Shown piece after piece: positions 37,641-46,263 of a stretch of 64,000 nucleotides of DNA. The stretch comes from Paracoccus xiamenensis (GTDB taxonomy: Bacteria; Pseudomonadota; Alphaproteobacteria; Rhodobacterales; Rhodobacteraceae). The stretch is taken from the NCBI RefSeq assembly GCF_011308835.1, contig NZ_JAAOHY010000001.1:1054001-1118000 (forward strand), given 5' to 3'. The notes below the pieces were generated by a model. That model was not told the DNA's origin. It did no database searches and saw only the letters and a program-made list of their open reading frames with translations. The stretch's first letter is position 1; each line of letters begins with the position of its first letter. The position numbers and the translations under genes were made by a program.

Positions 37641-39185
37641 ATGGCTATCGACACCCTTACCTGCTCCGCAGAAATGCCCGCACCAGCCAGCATCAAGACC
37701 TGGCTGGGCTTGGCCGTTCTGGCGCTGCCAACGGTGCTACTCGGCCTGGATATGACTTTGCTCTATCTGGCGCTTCCCGCACTGGCGGAGGATCTTCAGC
37801 CGACCAGCACACAGACTCTATGGATCATGGACATATATGGCTTCATGATCGCGGGTTTTCTTATCACCATGGGTGCGCTTGGCGACCGGATCGGGCGTCG
37901 CAAACTTCTGCTGATCGGCGGTATTGCGTTTGCGGCCGCATCTGTTCTGGCCGCCTACTCGACCAGCCCTGAGATGCTGATTTTCGCCCGCGCCATCCTT
38001 GGTGTCGCGGGCGCGACGCTCATGCCGAGCACATTGGCCCTTATCAGCAACATGTTCGCAGTTCCATCTCAGCGCTCATTGGCCATCGGCTTTTGGGCGA
38101 CGATGTTTGCATTGGGTATGGCCGCCGGGCCACTCGTTGGCGGTCTTCTTCTCGAACGGTTCTGGTGGGGGTCAGCGTTTCTTGTGGCGCTCCCGGTCGT
38201 GGGGATTTTACTCGTGGCGGGCCCCCTATTGCTGCCAGAGTATCGTGATCCCGCAAGGGGACGGTTCGATCTGTTCAGCGTAGCACTGTCGCTTCTTGGC
38301 ATCCTGCCCGGGATATACGCGCTCAAAGAAGCCGCGAAGCATGGCATCGACGTGGCGACGATCCTGGCCGCAATCGCCAGCATCTTGTTCGCCGTTGCGT
38401 TCGTCAGAAGACAACTGAGCTTACGCGAACCCCTGCTCGACATACGCTTATTCGCCAACCGGTCCTTCTCGGCCGCATTGGTCATCTTGTTGCTCAGTCT
38501 TGTCGGCGTGAGCGGTGCGATGCTGCTCGTGACACAGTATCTCCAACTCGTGTCAGGATTTCCCCCGCTTATTGCTGGCATCTGGATGGGGCCACCGGCG
38601 TTGACGATGTTCCTGGCGGGCATAGTCGCTCCCCTCGTAGCGCGGCGCGTAAAACCTGGGCTGGTCGTGGGCGCGGCTATCGCACTTTCGGCATTGGGCT
38701 ACGTCATGATGACCATGGTTGCGCCAACGGGTAGCGTCGGCCTTCTTCTGGCTGGGTTCTCGCTCGTCTATCTGGGGCTCGGGGTGATCGCCGCGCTCGG
38801 CACCGACCTCGTGGTCGGTGCCGCGCCGCCAGCCAAGGCCGGCGCGGCCTCGGCAATGTCAGAGATGGTCCAGGAATTGGGCGCAGCGCTCGGTGTCGCG
38901 ATTATTGGAAGCATTGCGACGTTCATTTACGGTCGCGACCTTGCCAGTACGCTTTCCGCCGACCTTGATCCCTCACAGCTGGATGCGGTTACCGAAGGGC
39001 TTTCGACTGCGATTGCGCTTCAGGAATCTCTGCCCGCCAGTGTGATTGAGCAAGCCCGTGCTGCATTCGTTTCTGGCCTGAACGGTGCCGCGACTGTGGC
39101 CGCCATACTCGCGACCGCTCTCGTAATTCTGTCGATAGTGTCGTTGCGGCATGTCGGCGCGTCTGCGGCCGATGACCCGAATTAG
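37641..39185 (+). CDS. MFS drug exporter, DHA2 (14-helix) type
   Basis: Inner-membrane proton-driven efflux pump of 514 residues with about fourteen hydrophobic segments. Motif A GALGDRIGRRKLL and motif C-like GPLVGGLLLERFWWGSAFL are present. CAAGGAGG precedes the ATG by six bases. Related to QacA/SmvA-type pumps of quaternary ammonium compounds and dyes, but the substrate is not predictable. The divergent MmyB-type regulator likely controls it. Confidence 0.9.
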   Translation: MAIDTLTCSAEMPAPASIKTWLGLAVLALPTVLLGLDMTLLYLALPALAEDLQPTSTQTLWIMDIYGFMIAGFLITMGALGDRIGRRKLLLIGGIAFAAASVLAAYSTSPEMLIFARAILGVAGATLMPSTLALISNMFAVPSQRSLAIGFWATMFALGMAAGPLVGGLLLERFWWGSAFLVALPVVGILLVAGPLLLPEYRDPARGRFDLFSVALSLLGILPGIYALKEAAKHGIDVATILAAIASILFAVAFVRRQLSLREPLLDIRLFANRSFSAALVILLLSLVGVSGAMLLVTQYLQLVSGFPPLIAGIWMGPPALTMFLAGIVAPLVARRVKPGLVVGAAIALSALGYVMMTMVAPTGSVGLLLAGFSLVYLGLGVIAALGTDLVVGAAPPAKAGAASAMSEMVQELGAALGVAIIGSIATFIYGRDLASTLSADLDPSQLDAVTEGLSTAIALQESLPASVIEQARAAFVSGLNGAATVAAILATALVILSIVSLRHVGASAADDPN

Positions 39186-39273
39186 AAGACGCCGACGATG
39201 GATTTAGGTGGAACCTTCGAGCCGCCGCTAGCGGCCGAAGGTTGATCACCGCGCGATCTAGCGTCGGCCGTGT

Positions 39274-40482
39274 TCACTTTGCCTTGACACGCGCCAGAAT
39301 GATCACCGTCGCGATCAGACAGATTGCGCCACTCGCGGCAAACACCCCCCTGGATCCGACCGTCTCCAGCAGAAACCCACCGAAGCCGGCGCCAATCGCT
39401 ATTGCCAAGTTTATCGCAGCGACGATCAGCCCGCCGCCGGTTTCAGCCTCATCCGATAGTGTTCGGGTAATCCAAGTTGACCACGACACCGGAACACCAG
39501 CAAAAACCAGCCCCCAGATCGCAATCAGCGCCGCATCAAGTGCCGGTATACCGCCGAAAGCGGACAGAGAGAGCGCGAGGACGACCATAACCATCGGCAT
39601 GAGCAGCAATGCGAACCTGAGGGAGTGCTCGATCACATACGCGACAAGGTAGGTACCGATGAAATTCGCGATCCCGAAAGCAAACAGGATCGCGGTAACA
39701 CCAGCCACCTGGACGTGGGTCACGTCTTCCAGGAAGGGACGGATGTAGGTGAAGAACGTGAAATGCCCGGCGAAGACAAGCAGAACTGCAAGCATGCCAA
39801 TACCAATGCCCGGACGTCGCATCACATCAAGCAAGACATTGAGCGAACGTCGGTTGCGTGCAGGCAGCGAGGGAAGCGTCGCGAACTGGATCAGGGCAGC
39901 CACGACACCTAAGCCCGATGCGGCGACAAATACCCCGCGCCAGCCAATCAAGGCACCCAGATAACTGCCGACAGGCACCGCGACGACCGTGGCGGCGGAT
40001 ACGCCCATAAAGACGATGGCCAATGCGCGGGGAACTGCATCCGTTGGAACGAGCCTCATCACCGTTGCCGTCGAAAGCGTCCAGAATCCACCCAATGCGA
40101 CGCCAAGCAAAATCCGCCCGACAAGGATCGTTGTTAACCCCGGCGCCGCTGCAACAATCAGATTTGAGACGATCAGCAAAAGAGAAAAGCCAATCAGCAC
40201 AAGCCTGCGGTTCAGCGCACCGATCACGACCGATATCAACAAGCTTGTCACCAATGCGACAATCGCTGTAGCCGTTACCGCTTGTCCCGCCGCACCCTCA
40301 CTGATCTGCAGCCCGCTCGCCATTGGCGTCAACAGACTTGCGGGCAAGAACTCCGCAGTCACAAGAGCGAACACACCCAATGACATTGAAACGACACCTG
40401 CCCAATGCGCATGCTTGTCTTGGGTGTCAGCTTGCTCCGCTTCCAGATTGATTTCCGGCGAAGCTGATATTTCAGTCGTCAT
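39274..40482 (-). CDS. MFS transporter, DHA1 (12-helix, AraJ/YdhP-like)
   Basis: A 402-residue inner-membrane transporter with twelve predicted helices; the N-terminus up to residue 25 is hydrophilic and acidic. Segments such as FALVTAEFLPASLLTPMA and GFWTLSTATVMRLVP are typical of the sugar-efflux/AraJ-type DHA1 group. It is divergent from an AraC regulator at 40561 with 78 bases between. Substrate unknown. Confidence 0.88.
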   Translation of the reverse strand: MTTEISASPEINLEAEQADTQDKHAHWAGVVSMSLGVFALVTAEFLPASLLTPMASGLQISEGAAGQAVTATAIVALVTSLLISVVIGALNRRLVLIGFSLLLIVSNLIVAAAPGLTTILVGRILLGVALGGFWTLSTATVMRLVPTDAVPRALAIVFMGVSAATVVAVPVGSYLGALIGWRGVFVAASGLGVVAALIQFATLPSLPARNRRSLNVLLDVMRRPGIGIGMLAVLLVFAGHFTFFTYIRPFLEDVTHVQVAGVTAILFAFGIANFIGTYLVAYVIEHSLRFALLLMPMVMVVLALSLSAFGGIPALDAALIAIWGLVFAGVPVSWSTWITRTLSDEAETGGGLIVAAINLAIAIGAGFGGFLLETVGSRGVFAASGAICLIATVIILARVKAK

Positions 40483-40560
40483 GTCTCTATCCCACCTTGA
40501 GAACGTAATGGCTGGGATCTGGGGTAGAAATTCTGGACAATCTATGTCAGCTTTACCTGT

Positions 40561-41544
40561 ATGCTTGATCGAAACCCCAGAGATGTCCCCCCACGAGACG
40601 CAGTAAGTGAGTTATTGATGGGGATGCGCCTGCAAGGTGCGCGGTATTGGCGCCTGCGGCTGTCGCCACCCTTCGGCATCCAGTTCGATGAGTTTAGCGG
40701 AGCGCGCTTTCATTTTGTCGGCCAAGGGCAAGCTTATCTGCTGCTGCCAAACCTCGAGCCTCGCCTGATGCAAGCCGGCGATGCTGTGCTGGTCCCACGG
40801 GGCCATCCTCACAAAGTTCTATCCGCGCCTCGTGTCCCATCTCGATCATTCGAAAGCTTTACGCCAGAGCCCGTCTGCGAAGTCTTTTGCGAAATCCGCG
40901 ACTGTGATCCTTCGGTTTGCCGCACGACGGACTGCACGATCCTGACAGGCACGATGGAGCTTGATATGGCGACAATGCATCCACTGGTCTCTTTCATGCC
41001 AGAGGTGATGTCGGTCGGTGCCCTCCTCTCACGCCAGCCGGAAATGCGAACCATCCTGGCAGCGATGGAGCGCGAAATGTCCGAAGATCGGGCGGGCTCG
41101 GTAGGTGTGTTGGCACGCCTTGCCGATGTGATTGCGGCACTGATCGTCCGGGGATGGATAGAATGTGGATGCGATAATACGACTGGTGTGATTGCCGCAC
41201 TGCAGGATCCGGGTCTGGCGCGCGTTCTGGTCGCGATCCACAGTGATCCATCCCGTGATTGGGATGTCCCATCTATGGCTGCATTGTTGGGGGCGTCTCG
41301 CTCGGCGTTTTCGGAGCGTTTCACAAAAACAGTCGGGCTGAGTCCGCTGCGTTATCTAACCGAGTTAAGGATGGGTATCGCCGCGAAACGGCTTGAAAGC
41401 GAGCATATTCCGGTGGCTCAGCTGGCCCATCAGTTGGGGTACGGATCACAGGCTGCGTTCAACCGGGCTTTCAAACGTGTCATCGGCGTACCCCCGGCAA
41501 GCTACCGAAAAACCAACTCGCCATTTTCTTCGAAGAGCGCCTGA
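40561..41544 (+). CDS. AraC-type regulator with cupin sensor domain
   Basis: A 327-residue regulator. N-terminal cupin-type domain (residues about 25 to 165; FHFVGQGQAYLLLPN, AGDAVLVPRGHPHKVL) with a Cys-rich stretch CEVFCEIRDCDPSVCRTTDC that could bind metal or sense redox or electrophiles. C-terminal AraC/XylS domain: WDVPSMAALLGASRSAFSERF and VAQLAHQLGYGSQAAFNRAF. Divergent from the DHA1 pump, its probable target. Confidence 0.88.
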   Translation: MLDRNPRDVPPRDAVSELLMGMRLQGARYWRLRLSPPFGIQFDEFSGARFHFVGQGQAYLLLPNLEPRLMQAGDAVLVPRGHPHKVLSAPRVPSRSFESFTPEPVCEVFCEIRDCDPSVCRTTDCTILTGTMELDMATMHPLVSFMPEVMSVGALLSRQPEMRTILAAMEREMSEDRAGSVGVLARLADVIAALIVRGWIECGCDNTTGVIAALQDPGLARVLVAIHSDPSRDWDVPSMAALLGASRSAFSERFTKTVGLSPLRYLTELRMGIAAKRLESEHIPVAQLAHQLGYGSQAAFNRAFKRVIGVPPASYRKTNSPFSSKSA

Positions 41545-41836
41545 GTGAAACCGGCCTGGGCATAGAATTCAGGATAGCCCGAGATTTCATTTGAACTCGA
41601 CCAGTTTCCCCGCGGTTGCCTCGACAGGCGCGGTGCGCTAAGCGCCCGATGTCGGGTGACAGGAGGCCAGACACGGGACCCAAGACCTCGGATCGCTAGG
41701 CCGCAATAGCACATCATTCAGCTGTTCCGGCGTCGCCTAGGCTCAGGACTCATAGCCAGTAAATGACGAGGGCTGCGAGGGCTATGCCGGACAGGAAGAC
41801 CTTCGGGCATCTGTCATATCGTGTCGCGACGCGTCG

Positions 41837-42319
41837 CTAGTCCTTTAGCCTGCCGAACATGATCTCGATACGGTTTCTCCGTTTGTATCGCTGCTTGTCA
41901 GACCGAACGGTTGTCTTGCGCTGTTTCCGACCCGGGATGCAGGGTCGTATACCCTTGTCTTTCAACGCTTCTCTGAACCAATCTGCGTCATAGCCGCGAT
42001 CTCCGAGTAACCAGTCAACATCAGGAATACTGCTCAGCAAAGCTCGCGCTCCGATGTAGTCGCTGACCTGACCTGCGGTAACAAACAGGTTGAGCGGGCG
42101 GCCCTGGCTGTCGCAGATGGCGTGCAGCTTGGTGTTCATACCACCCTTTGTCCGACCAATCAGGCGGCCGCGCCCTCTTTTTTGACGCTCAAACTGGACG
42201 CTTTGCGGTGAGCCTTGAGGTAGGTCGCGTCGATCATCGCGGTCTTTTCCTCGCCGTGTTCGGCAGCCAACCCGGTCATCATCCGTGCGAAAATTCCTTT
42301 GTCGCTCCACCGCTTCCAA
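41837..42319 (-). CDS. IS5-family transposase, second frame (DDE C-terminal part), truncated by TAG
   Basis: Family-like sequence starts at RGRGRLIGRTKGGMNTKLHA and continues with WLLGDRGYDADWFREAL (catalytic Asp) and the YKRRNRIEIMFGRLKD end region (Glu). Relatives continue with WRRVATRYDRCPKVFLSA. Here that W codon is TAG (41839 to 41837) and the frame then reads RRVATRYDRCPKVFLSGIAL up to TGA at 41750. So one TGG to TAG change shortens the protein by 30 residues. Made by frameshift from the upstream frame, not from its own start. Confidence 0.8.
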   Translation of the reverse strand: MEAVERQRNFRTDDDRVGCRTRRGKDRDDRRDLPQGSPQSVQFERQKRGRGRLIGRTKGGMNTKLHAICDSQGRPLNLFVTAGQVSDYIGARALLSSIPDVDWLLGDRGYDADWFREALKDKGIRPCIPGRKQRKTTVRSDKQRYKRRNRIEIMFGRLKD

Positions 42320-42507
42320 CGGTTGTAGAGCGTCTTGTGTGGCCCGTATTCCTTAGGTGCGTCGCGCCAACGCAAACCATTGCGATTGATGAAGATAATG
42401 CCGCTCAGCACCCGTCGATCATCCACGCGGGGCGTGCCATGGGACTTCGGGAAAAAGGGCTCAAGTCGCGCCATCTGCGCGGCGCTCAACCAGAAACGAT
42501 CAGACAT
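42160..42507 (-). CDS. IS5-family transposase, first frame
   Basis: N-terminal DUF4096-type part of the transposase: ATG 42507 (MSDRFWLSAAQMARLEPFFP), then GIIFINRNGLRWRDAPKEYG and MIDATYLKAHRKASSL carrying the first catalytic Asp. The frame ends shortly after the run of six A (42183 to 42178), where a -1 shift leads into the second frame. The product is 115 residues. Confidence 0.85.
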   Translation of the reverse strand: MSDRFWLSAAQMARLEPFFPKSHGTPRVDDRRVLSGIIFINRNGLRWRDAPKEYGPHKTLYNRWKRWSDKGIFARMMTGLAAEHGEEKTAMIDATYLKAHRKASSLSVKKEGAAA

Positions 42508-42664
42508 GTTTACCGCTCGTTTTTCGAGCCGTGAACCATTCCGCCAACCGGAAATCAATAGGTCCTGAGCCTAGGGCTCAAAGCGAACCTTGGCCGCATC
42601 AGGCGTAGGAGCTCCGCTCTGAGATTCTTGGTTGCCGTGAGACGTCACGTGATTGAGTGGTTCA

Positions 42665-42770
42665 TTCACTTTGTAGGGCTATGGCGTAGGTGTAGTTCTC
42701 TTTTTCATCGGCTTCGGCCCGCCATTCACCGCCGATTGTCGCCGAACATGGCCTATATGCCGTTGATCGC
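42665..42770 (+). repeat. Island repeat, copy A (both halves)
   Basis: Left half (42665 to 42720) contains GCGTAGGTGTAGTTCTC and CGGCTTCGGCC; core CGCCA at 42720 to 42724; right half TTCACCGCCGATTGTCGCCGAA and GCCTATATGCCG. It matches the 60.0 kb copy over both halves, the 56.8 kb copy over the left half, and the tRNA-Ser 3' flanks over the right half. Same orientation as tRNA-Ser(UGA). On the minus strand it reads as a C-terminal peptide ending WRAEADEKENYTYAIALQSE. Confidence 0.7.
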
Positions 42771-42853
42771 CGTGTACGTACCAAGTGGCGGTGAAACGCA
42801 GCATGCCTATGAAATTCTGAAAGCCGGAGAGGGCAATGTGGTCTTGCCCGCAA

Positions 42854-43459
42854 TCAGGATGGCGAATGAAACGCGGCTCTGGCCCGATGGGCTTCATCAC
42901 GCATCACACATCCCTCAGCATGATCGTTGACCAGCCTCATGGCCTGCATGAACGCATAAACTGTTGTAGGACCAACGAATTTCCAGCCCCGCTTACGCAG
43001 CTCTTTTGAAAGAGCCACCGACATGGGGGAAGTCGAGCGGCTTTGTGGAGGAGCCGTCTCGTCCCGAGGTTCGAAGCGCCAGATAAATGCGGCTAAGGAC
43101 CCTTCGGCGTCCGCCAACTCGCAGGCACAACGCGCGTTGTTGATCACGGCTTCGATCTTGCCGCGGTGGCGTACGATTCCCACGTCACTCAACAGCCGGG
43201 CCACATCAGCTTCGTCGAACGACGCCACTTTGCGGAAGTCGAAACCCTGGAACGCCATCCGGAAATTATCGCGTTTGTTCAGGATCGTCCGCCAACTCAG
43301 GCCCGACTGAAAGCTCTCCAGGCACAGCTTCTCGAACAGACGGATATCGTCGGCAACCGGAAACCCCCACTCTTTGTCATGATAATCGAAAAACTCCGGC
43401 GCGGCAGCGCACCAGCCGCAACGAGAGCGCCCATCAGGGCCCGACACGGTCACGCTCAT
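42854..43459 (-). CDS. tag: DNA-3-methyladenine glycosylase I
   Basis: Removes N3-methyladenine from DNA (HhH superfamily, base excision repair). The 201-residue product has the zinc-ligand pattern of Tag: SRCGWC, FDYHDKEWGFPV, and NDHAEGC near the end; the substrate pocket segment LCLESFQSGLSWRTIL carries the catalytic Glu. Its start overlaps the YciI stop by four bases; the unit TetR-YciI-tag is one operon, an unusual partner set for a repair gene. Confidence 0.94.
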   Translation of the reverse strand: MSVTVSGPDGRSRCGWCAAAPEFFDYHDKEWGFPVADDIRLFEKLCLESFQSGLSWRTILNKRDNFRMAFQGFDFRKVASFDEADVARLLSDVGIVRHRGKIEAVINNARCACELADAEGSLAAFIWRFEPRDETAPPQSRSTSPMSVALSKELRKRGWKFVGPTTVYAFMQAMRLVNDHAEGCVMRDEAHRARAAFHSPS

Positions 43460-43749
43460 GCCGGTTCTTTCAGGAAATTCAGCGCCGGAATCGTGCGCTT
43501 TGCATCGATTTCGCGGATTTCGGCAGAGACAACACCATGTACCACGAATGGGTCGGTGGCCACTCGCGCCTCAAGTTCATCACGGCTCTCACCGTGCGAG
43601 ATGATTGCGCCGCCCGCCGCCGGAGAAAGCGAGCCCACGCATAAGAATTTACCCTCGGCAAAACCCTGTGCGATCCAATCGTTATGCGCCGCCATGAATT
43701 CGGACGCGGCAGTTTTATTGTCGGAAAATTCCAGGAAGGTGATGAACAT
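43456..43749 (-). CDS. YciI-like (YCII) family protein
   Basis: A 97-residue protein with the dimeric ferredoxin-like YCII fold. Start ATG 43749 (MFITFLEFSDNK) is preferred over an upstream ATG. AAHNDWIAQGFAEGKFLCVG holds the conserved His and Asp that suggest a small-molecule enzyme; function unknown. It lies 14 bases after the TetR gene and overlaps tag. Confidence 0.85.
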   Translation of the reverse strand: MFITFLEFSDNKTAASEFMAAHNDWIAQGFAEGKFLCVGSLSPAAGGAIISHGESRDELEARVATDPFVVHGVVSAEIREIDAKRTIPALNFLKEPA

Positions 43750-43763
43750 CTTTGTTCCTCTGC

Positions 43764-44348
43764 TCAGTTTTGGGGGATGGACATGCCAGATTGGTCGTCC
43801 AGCCATCTCTCAATTCCGGCAACTTCACGGTGAATGAAGGCTTCGTCCCGATATGCCGAGGCCATGACAGCCACACCTTGCGACCACGTCAGAAGATGCA
43901 TCGCCCGTTCCTCAGCCTCATCTTCCAGGCCAAGGGCGCGAAACTGAACCGCCAGCCAGTCCCGAAACAGGCTGAATATCTTGGCGGCTCGGGACTGTGC
44001 GCCATGATCGAGCTTTGCCAATTCAGAACACAGTGTTCCAACGGGACAGCCGAAAGCCATGATCTTCGTGCGATTGACAACAAGTATATGGATAAAGGAC
44101 AGGATACGTTCACGGGGTGTGCTCCCCTCCGCCTTCCACGCCTCTAGCATTTCGGCTGTTCGCCTTAATCGGCGGGAAATCACTGCATCCAGAATCGCAT
44201 CTTTGGTTTTGAAGTGATGATAGAAGTTTCCCCGTGAAATACCGACCGCAACGGCAATGTCAGCGAAAGACGTGGCCTCAAACCCACCTTCGTAGAAAAG
44301 GTCGTCGGCTCTCTCGACAATCAGGTCACGGGTTACAGGGACGGTCAT
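43764..44348 (-). CDS. TetR family regulator
   Basis: A 194-residue repressor-type protein: HTH SFADIAVAVGISRGNFYHHF near residue 30, followed by a helical ligand domain of the TetR_C-type. First gene of the TetR-YciI-tag operon. A dyad operator (44388 to 44406) stands 40 bases upstream, consistent with autoregulation. Start ATG 44348 preferred to 44357. Confidence 0.9.
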   Translation of the reverse strand: MTVPVTRDLIVERADDLFYEGGFEATSFADIAVAVGISRGNFYHHFKTKDAILDAVISRRLRRTAEMLEAWKAEGSTPRERILSFIHILVVNRTKIMAFGCPVGTLCSELAKLDHGAQSRAAKIFSLFRDWLAVQFRALGLEDEAEERAMHLLTWSQGVAVMASAYRDEAFIHREVAGIERWLDDQSGMSIPQN

Positions 44349-44387
44349 GCAAGGCATCCTATATTGCGACGCACCACCGCTAGGACG

Positions 44388-44406
44388 ATTGACCTAGATT
44401 GTCAAT
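44388..44406 (-). promoter_or_regulatory. Dyad operator before the TetR gene
   Basis: ATTGAC-CTAGATT-GTCAAT: perfect six-base arms with a seven-base spacer, upstream of the TetR start. The complement also gives a TTGACA-like -35 overlapping the dyad. Probable binding site for this TetR protein. Confidence 0.55.
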
Positions 44407-44492
44407 TAAGTGGGTATGACAGCAATCAGCATGGTTGCGAATTGCTCATGCCTGTCATTCAGAGGGTTATGACTCAGCTGTACCCCCCCGTG

Positions 44493-44512
44493 TCGTCGGC
44501 TTCGGCCCGCCA
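44493..44512 (+). repeat. Island repeat, copy E (short left-half copy)
   Basis: TCGTCGGCTTCGGCCCGCCA is identical to the left-half end plus core of the 56.8 kb copy (read on its minus strand) and nearly so to copy A. Sequence on both sides does not match other copies, so this is a truncated trace. It sits in the gene-free gap 44407 to 44643, which holds nothing else recognised. Confidence 0.5.
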
Positions 44513-44643
44513 CGGCGCCCATCACCAGACGTAGCGTTTTTTTCAGTTCCGAGCCGAAGCCGGCAGAACAATCCCGCCCAAGGGGCCATTTTCCATCACC
44601 CGCATCCCCACGCCTGCGTCCGGGCGGCGGGCGACGGTTGCCG

Positions 44644-46101
44644 TCAGCCGCTCTCGTCAAACGGATCGGCAACCTTCGGCCAGTAGTTTCCATCCCGCTT
44701 TGTCAACGGGATGCCAGTCATATCCGGCGAAATCGCACCGCGGCCTCGCATGTGGATGATATCGGCGGCAATCGGCAGGAAGTTCAGGTAGAAGTGATTG
44801 CTCGACTTGACGACGATCACCTTGATCGTGCTGAGATCGAGGCCGGGAAGCGTGAATGTTTCGGGGCTGAGACACTGCGCCCGCTTCTCGCTGAGGATCA
44901 GATGCACGCCATCGGCCTCGATCCAGACCAATGCCCCCACATTCATCGTCGCGTCGCCCAGTCTGAGGGTGGAATCCCTGCTGATGCCTCGGACAACGAC
45001 CCGAAGATCAACCGGATCGCCAGAGGATTTGCCGATCTTGCCGCCGACGCGCGCCTCCATCTGCGCGCCAATTCCGGCGTCGAGGCACATGTTGACCAAG
45101 ACCGGATCCCAGAACATCCCGATCGCCACGTCCTTCATGCCACGGTCCAGCACCTCGCGCAGCACATAGGTCGCATCAGAGGGGGCGCCGCCGCCGGCAT
45201 TGTCCGCGAAATCGGCCAGCACGACGGGGTAAGCGCCCGCATTCTCGGCGCGGTCAAGGGCCTCATTGACGGAGGGGTAATCAGTACCGACCTGATCGCG
45301 CAATGTCCAAAGCCGCTCGCCGAACTCGCGCGCGACGACCGATGCCTTTTCTGCATCGCCATCCGTAACAACCAGCATCCGCGTCCCGACCGAAGGGTTG
45401 TCGCCCCAAGGGAAGCCGTGCGCCAGAGATATGTGCAGGACGCCATCCTTTCCCTCACGCGCCATCATCTCATCGACAAAGCTGCGCATCGGTTCGGTGG
45501 GTGTCATGTACATCGAAATCATCCGGCAGTCATAATCGCGCATGACAGGCCTGATCTTGCCTCCAGCCGTATCGGCCACCATCGAAAAAAGCTCATGCGC
45601 GCGTTCACGTGCGTCCGTATGCGGATATTCCTTGAACAGCACGATCACATCCGCGCATTCGATCATCAGCGGTGTCAGGTGGCAGTGCGGGTCGATCTCA
45701 AGCCCGATGATTGCCTTCGGTCCAAGAATGGCACGCGCACGTGACAAGAGGTCGCCTTCGCAGTCGTCATAGCCCTGCGCCATCATCGCGCCATGCATCG
45801 AAAGGAGCAGTATGTCGGGCCGCTCTCTGCGGACATCGTCAAGAATTTCGTCCCGCATTTCTTCATACACCGCGCGGACCGTCGGCGCGGCTGGCGGGGC
45901 AACGGCGCTGAGGCTTTCGAAAACCTCCCAACCGCGAGCCTCGGCCAGTTGGCGCCATTCGATCAGCGGTTCGGTAGATACGATTGGTATCATTTTTGTG
46001 GCTTCGCGGGTCATCAGCTCTGTCTCGAACGCCAACCGCCCCGTCGGCATGGGCGCGAAAGAATTCGTTTCGGTCGCCAGACAGGCAATGAGTACTTTCA
46101 T
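44644..46101 (-). CDS. M81 family metallopeptidase (MlrC-like)
   Basis: Metallo-hydrolase related to microcystinase C (MlrC), which cleaves small linear peptides. Start ATG 46101 (MKVLIACLATETNSFAP) gives 485 residues, the family norm. The N-terminal MlrC domain has LLLSMHGAMMAQG and GLEIDPHCHLTPLM (metal His), and the C-terminal MlrC_C domain begins near LADFADNAGGGAPSD. It is the last gene of the TRAP transporter unit, so the enzyme probably handles the imported compound. Such M81-TRAP pairs recur in Rhodobacterales and Rhizobiales. Confidence 0.9.
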   Translation of the reverse strand: MKVLIACLATETNSFAPMPTGRLAFETELMTREATKMIPIVSTEPLIEWRQLAEARGWEVFESLSAVAPPAAPTVRAVYEEMRDEILDDVRRERPDILLLSMHGAMMAQGYDDCEGDLLSRARAILGPKAIIGLEIDPHCHLTPLMIECADVIVLFKEYPHTDARERAHELFSMVADTAGGKIRPVMRDYDCRMISMYMTPTEPMRSFVDEMMAREGKDGVLHISLAHGFPWGDNPSVGTRMLVVTDGDAEKASVVAREFGERLWTLRDQVGTDYPSVNEALDRAENAGAYPVVLADFADNAGGGAPSDATYVLREVLDRGMKDVAIGMFWDPVLVNMCLDAGIGAQMEARVGGKIGKSSGDPVDLRVVVRGISRDSTLRLGDATMNVGALVWIEADGVHLILSEKRAQCLSPETFTLPGLDLSTIKVIVVKSSNHFYLNFLPIAADIIHMRGRGAISPDMTGIPLTKRDGNYWPKVADPFDESG

Positions 46102-46263
46102 ATCAGCATCCTTCTTCCGAGGCGGTACCGGCAATGCGGGCCTCTCGACGGTTATTCAGTTGACCATGCGTCCCCGCGCAACCGGCCCATATTAAGGAAC
46201 TTCGTGTCGAGCATCGCGAGAGGTCGAACGCCTCGGCGGCGATCAGGACAGCGAGCCTTCGCC

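Larger units (their letters stand above)
41741..42570 (-). mobile_element. IS5-family insertion sequence (IS427 group), 830 bases, with CTAG duplication
   Basis: Terminal inverted repeats GCTCAGGACTCAT (left) and GCTCAGGACCTAT (right, complement) bound the element. CTAG occurs on both sides (41737 to 41740 and 42571 to 42574) as target duplication, so borders are exact. It carries the two-frame transposase of the IS427 group, joined by -1 frameshifting on six A residues. The second frame has lost its last 30 codons to an amber codon, so the copy may be inactive. Confidence 0.9.

Noticed and set aside
41502-41717. Minus-strand frame with peptide ending SGYPEFYAQAGFTQALFEENGELVF
   Set aside because: Looks protein-like but overlaps the end of the AraC gene, has no ribosome binding site and no family I can name; could be a remnant but not supported. 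The 196-base gap 41545 to 41740 is otherwise empty.
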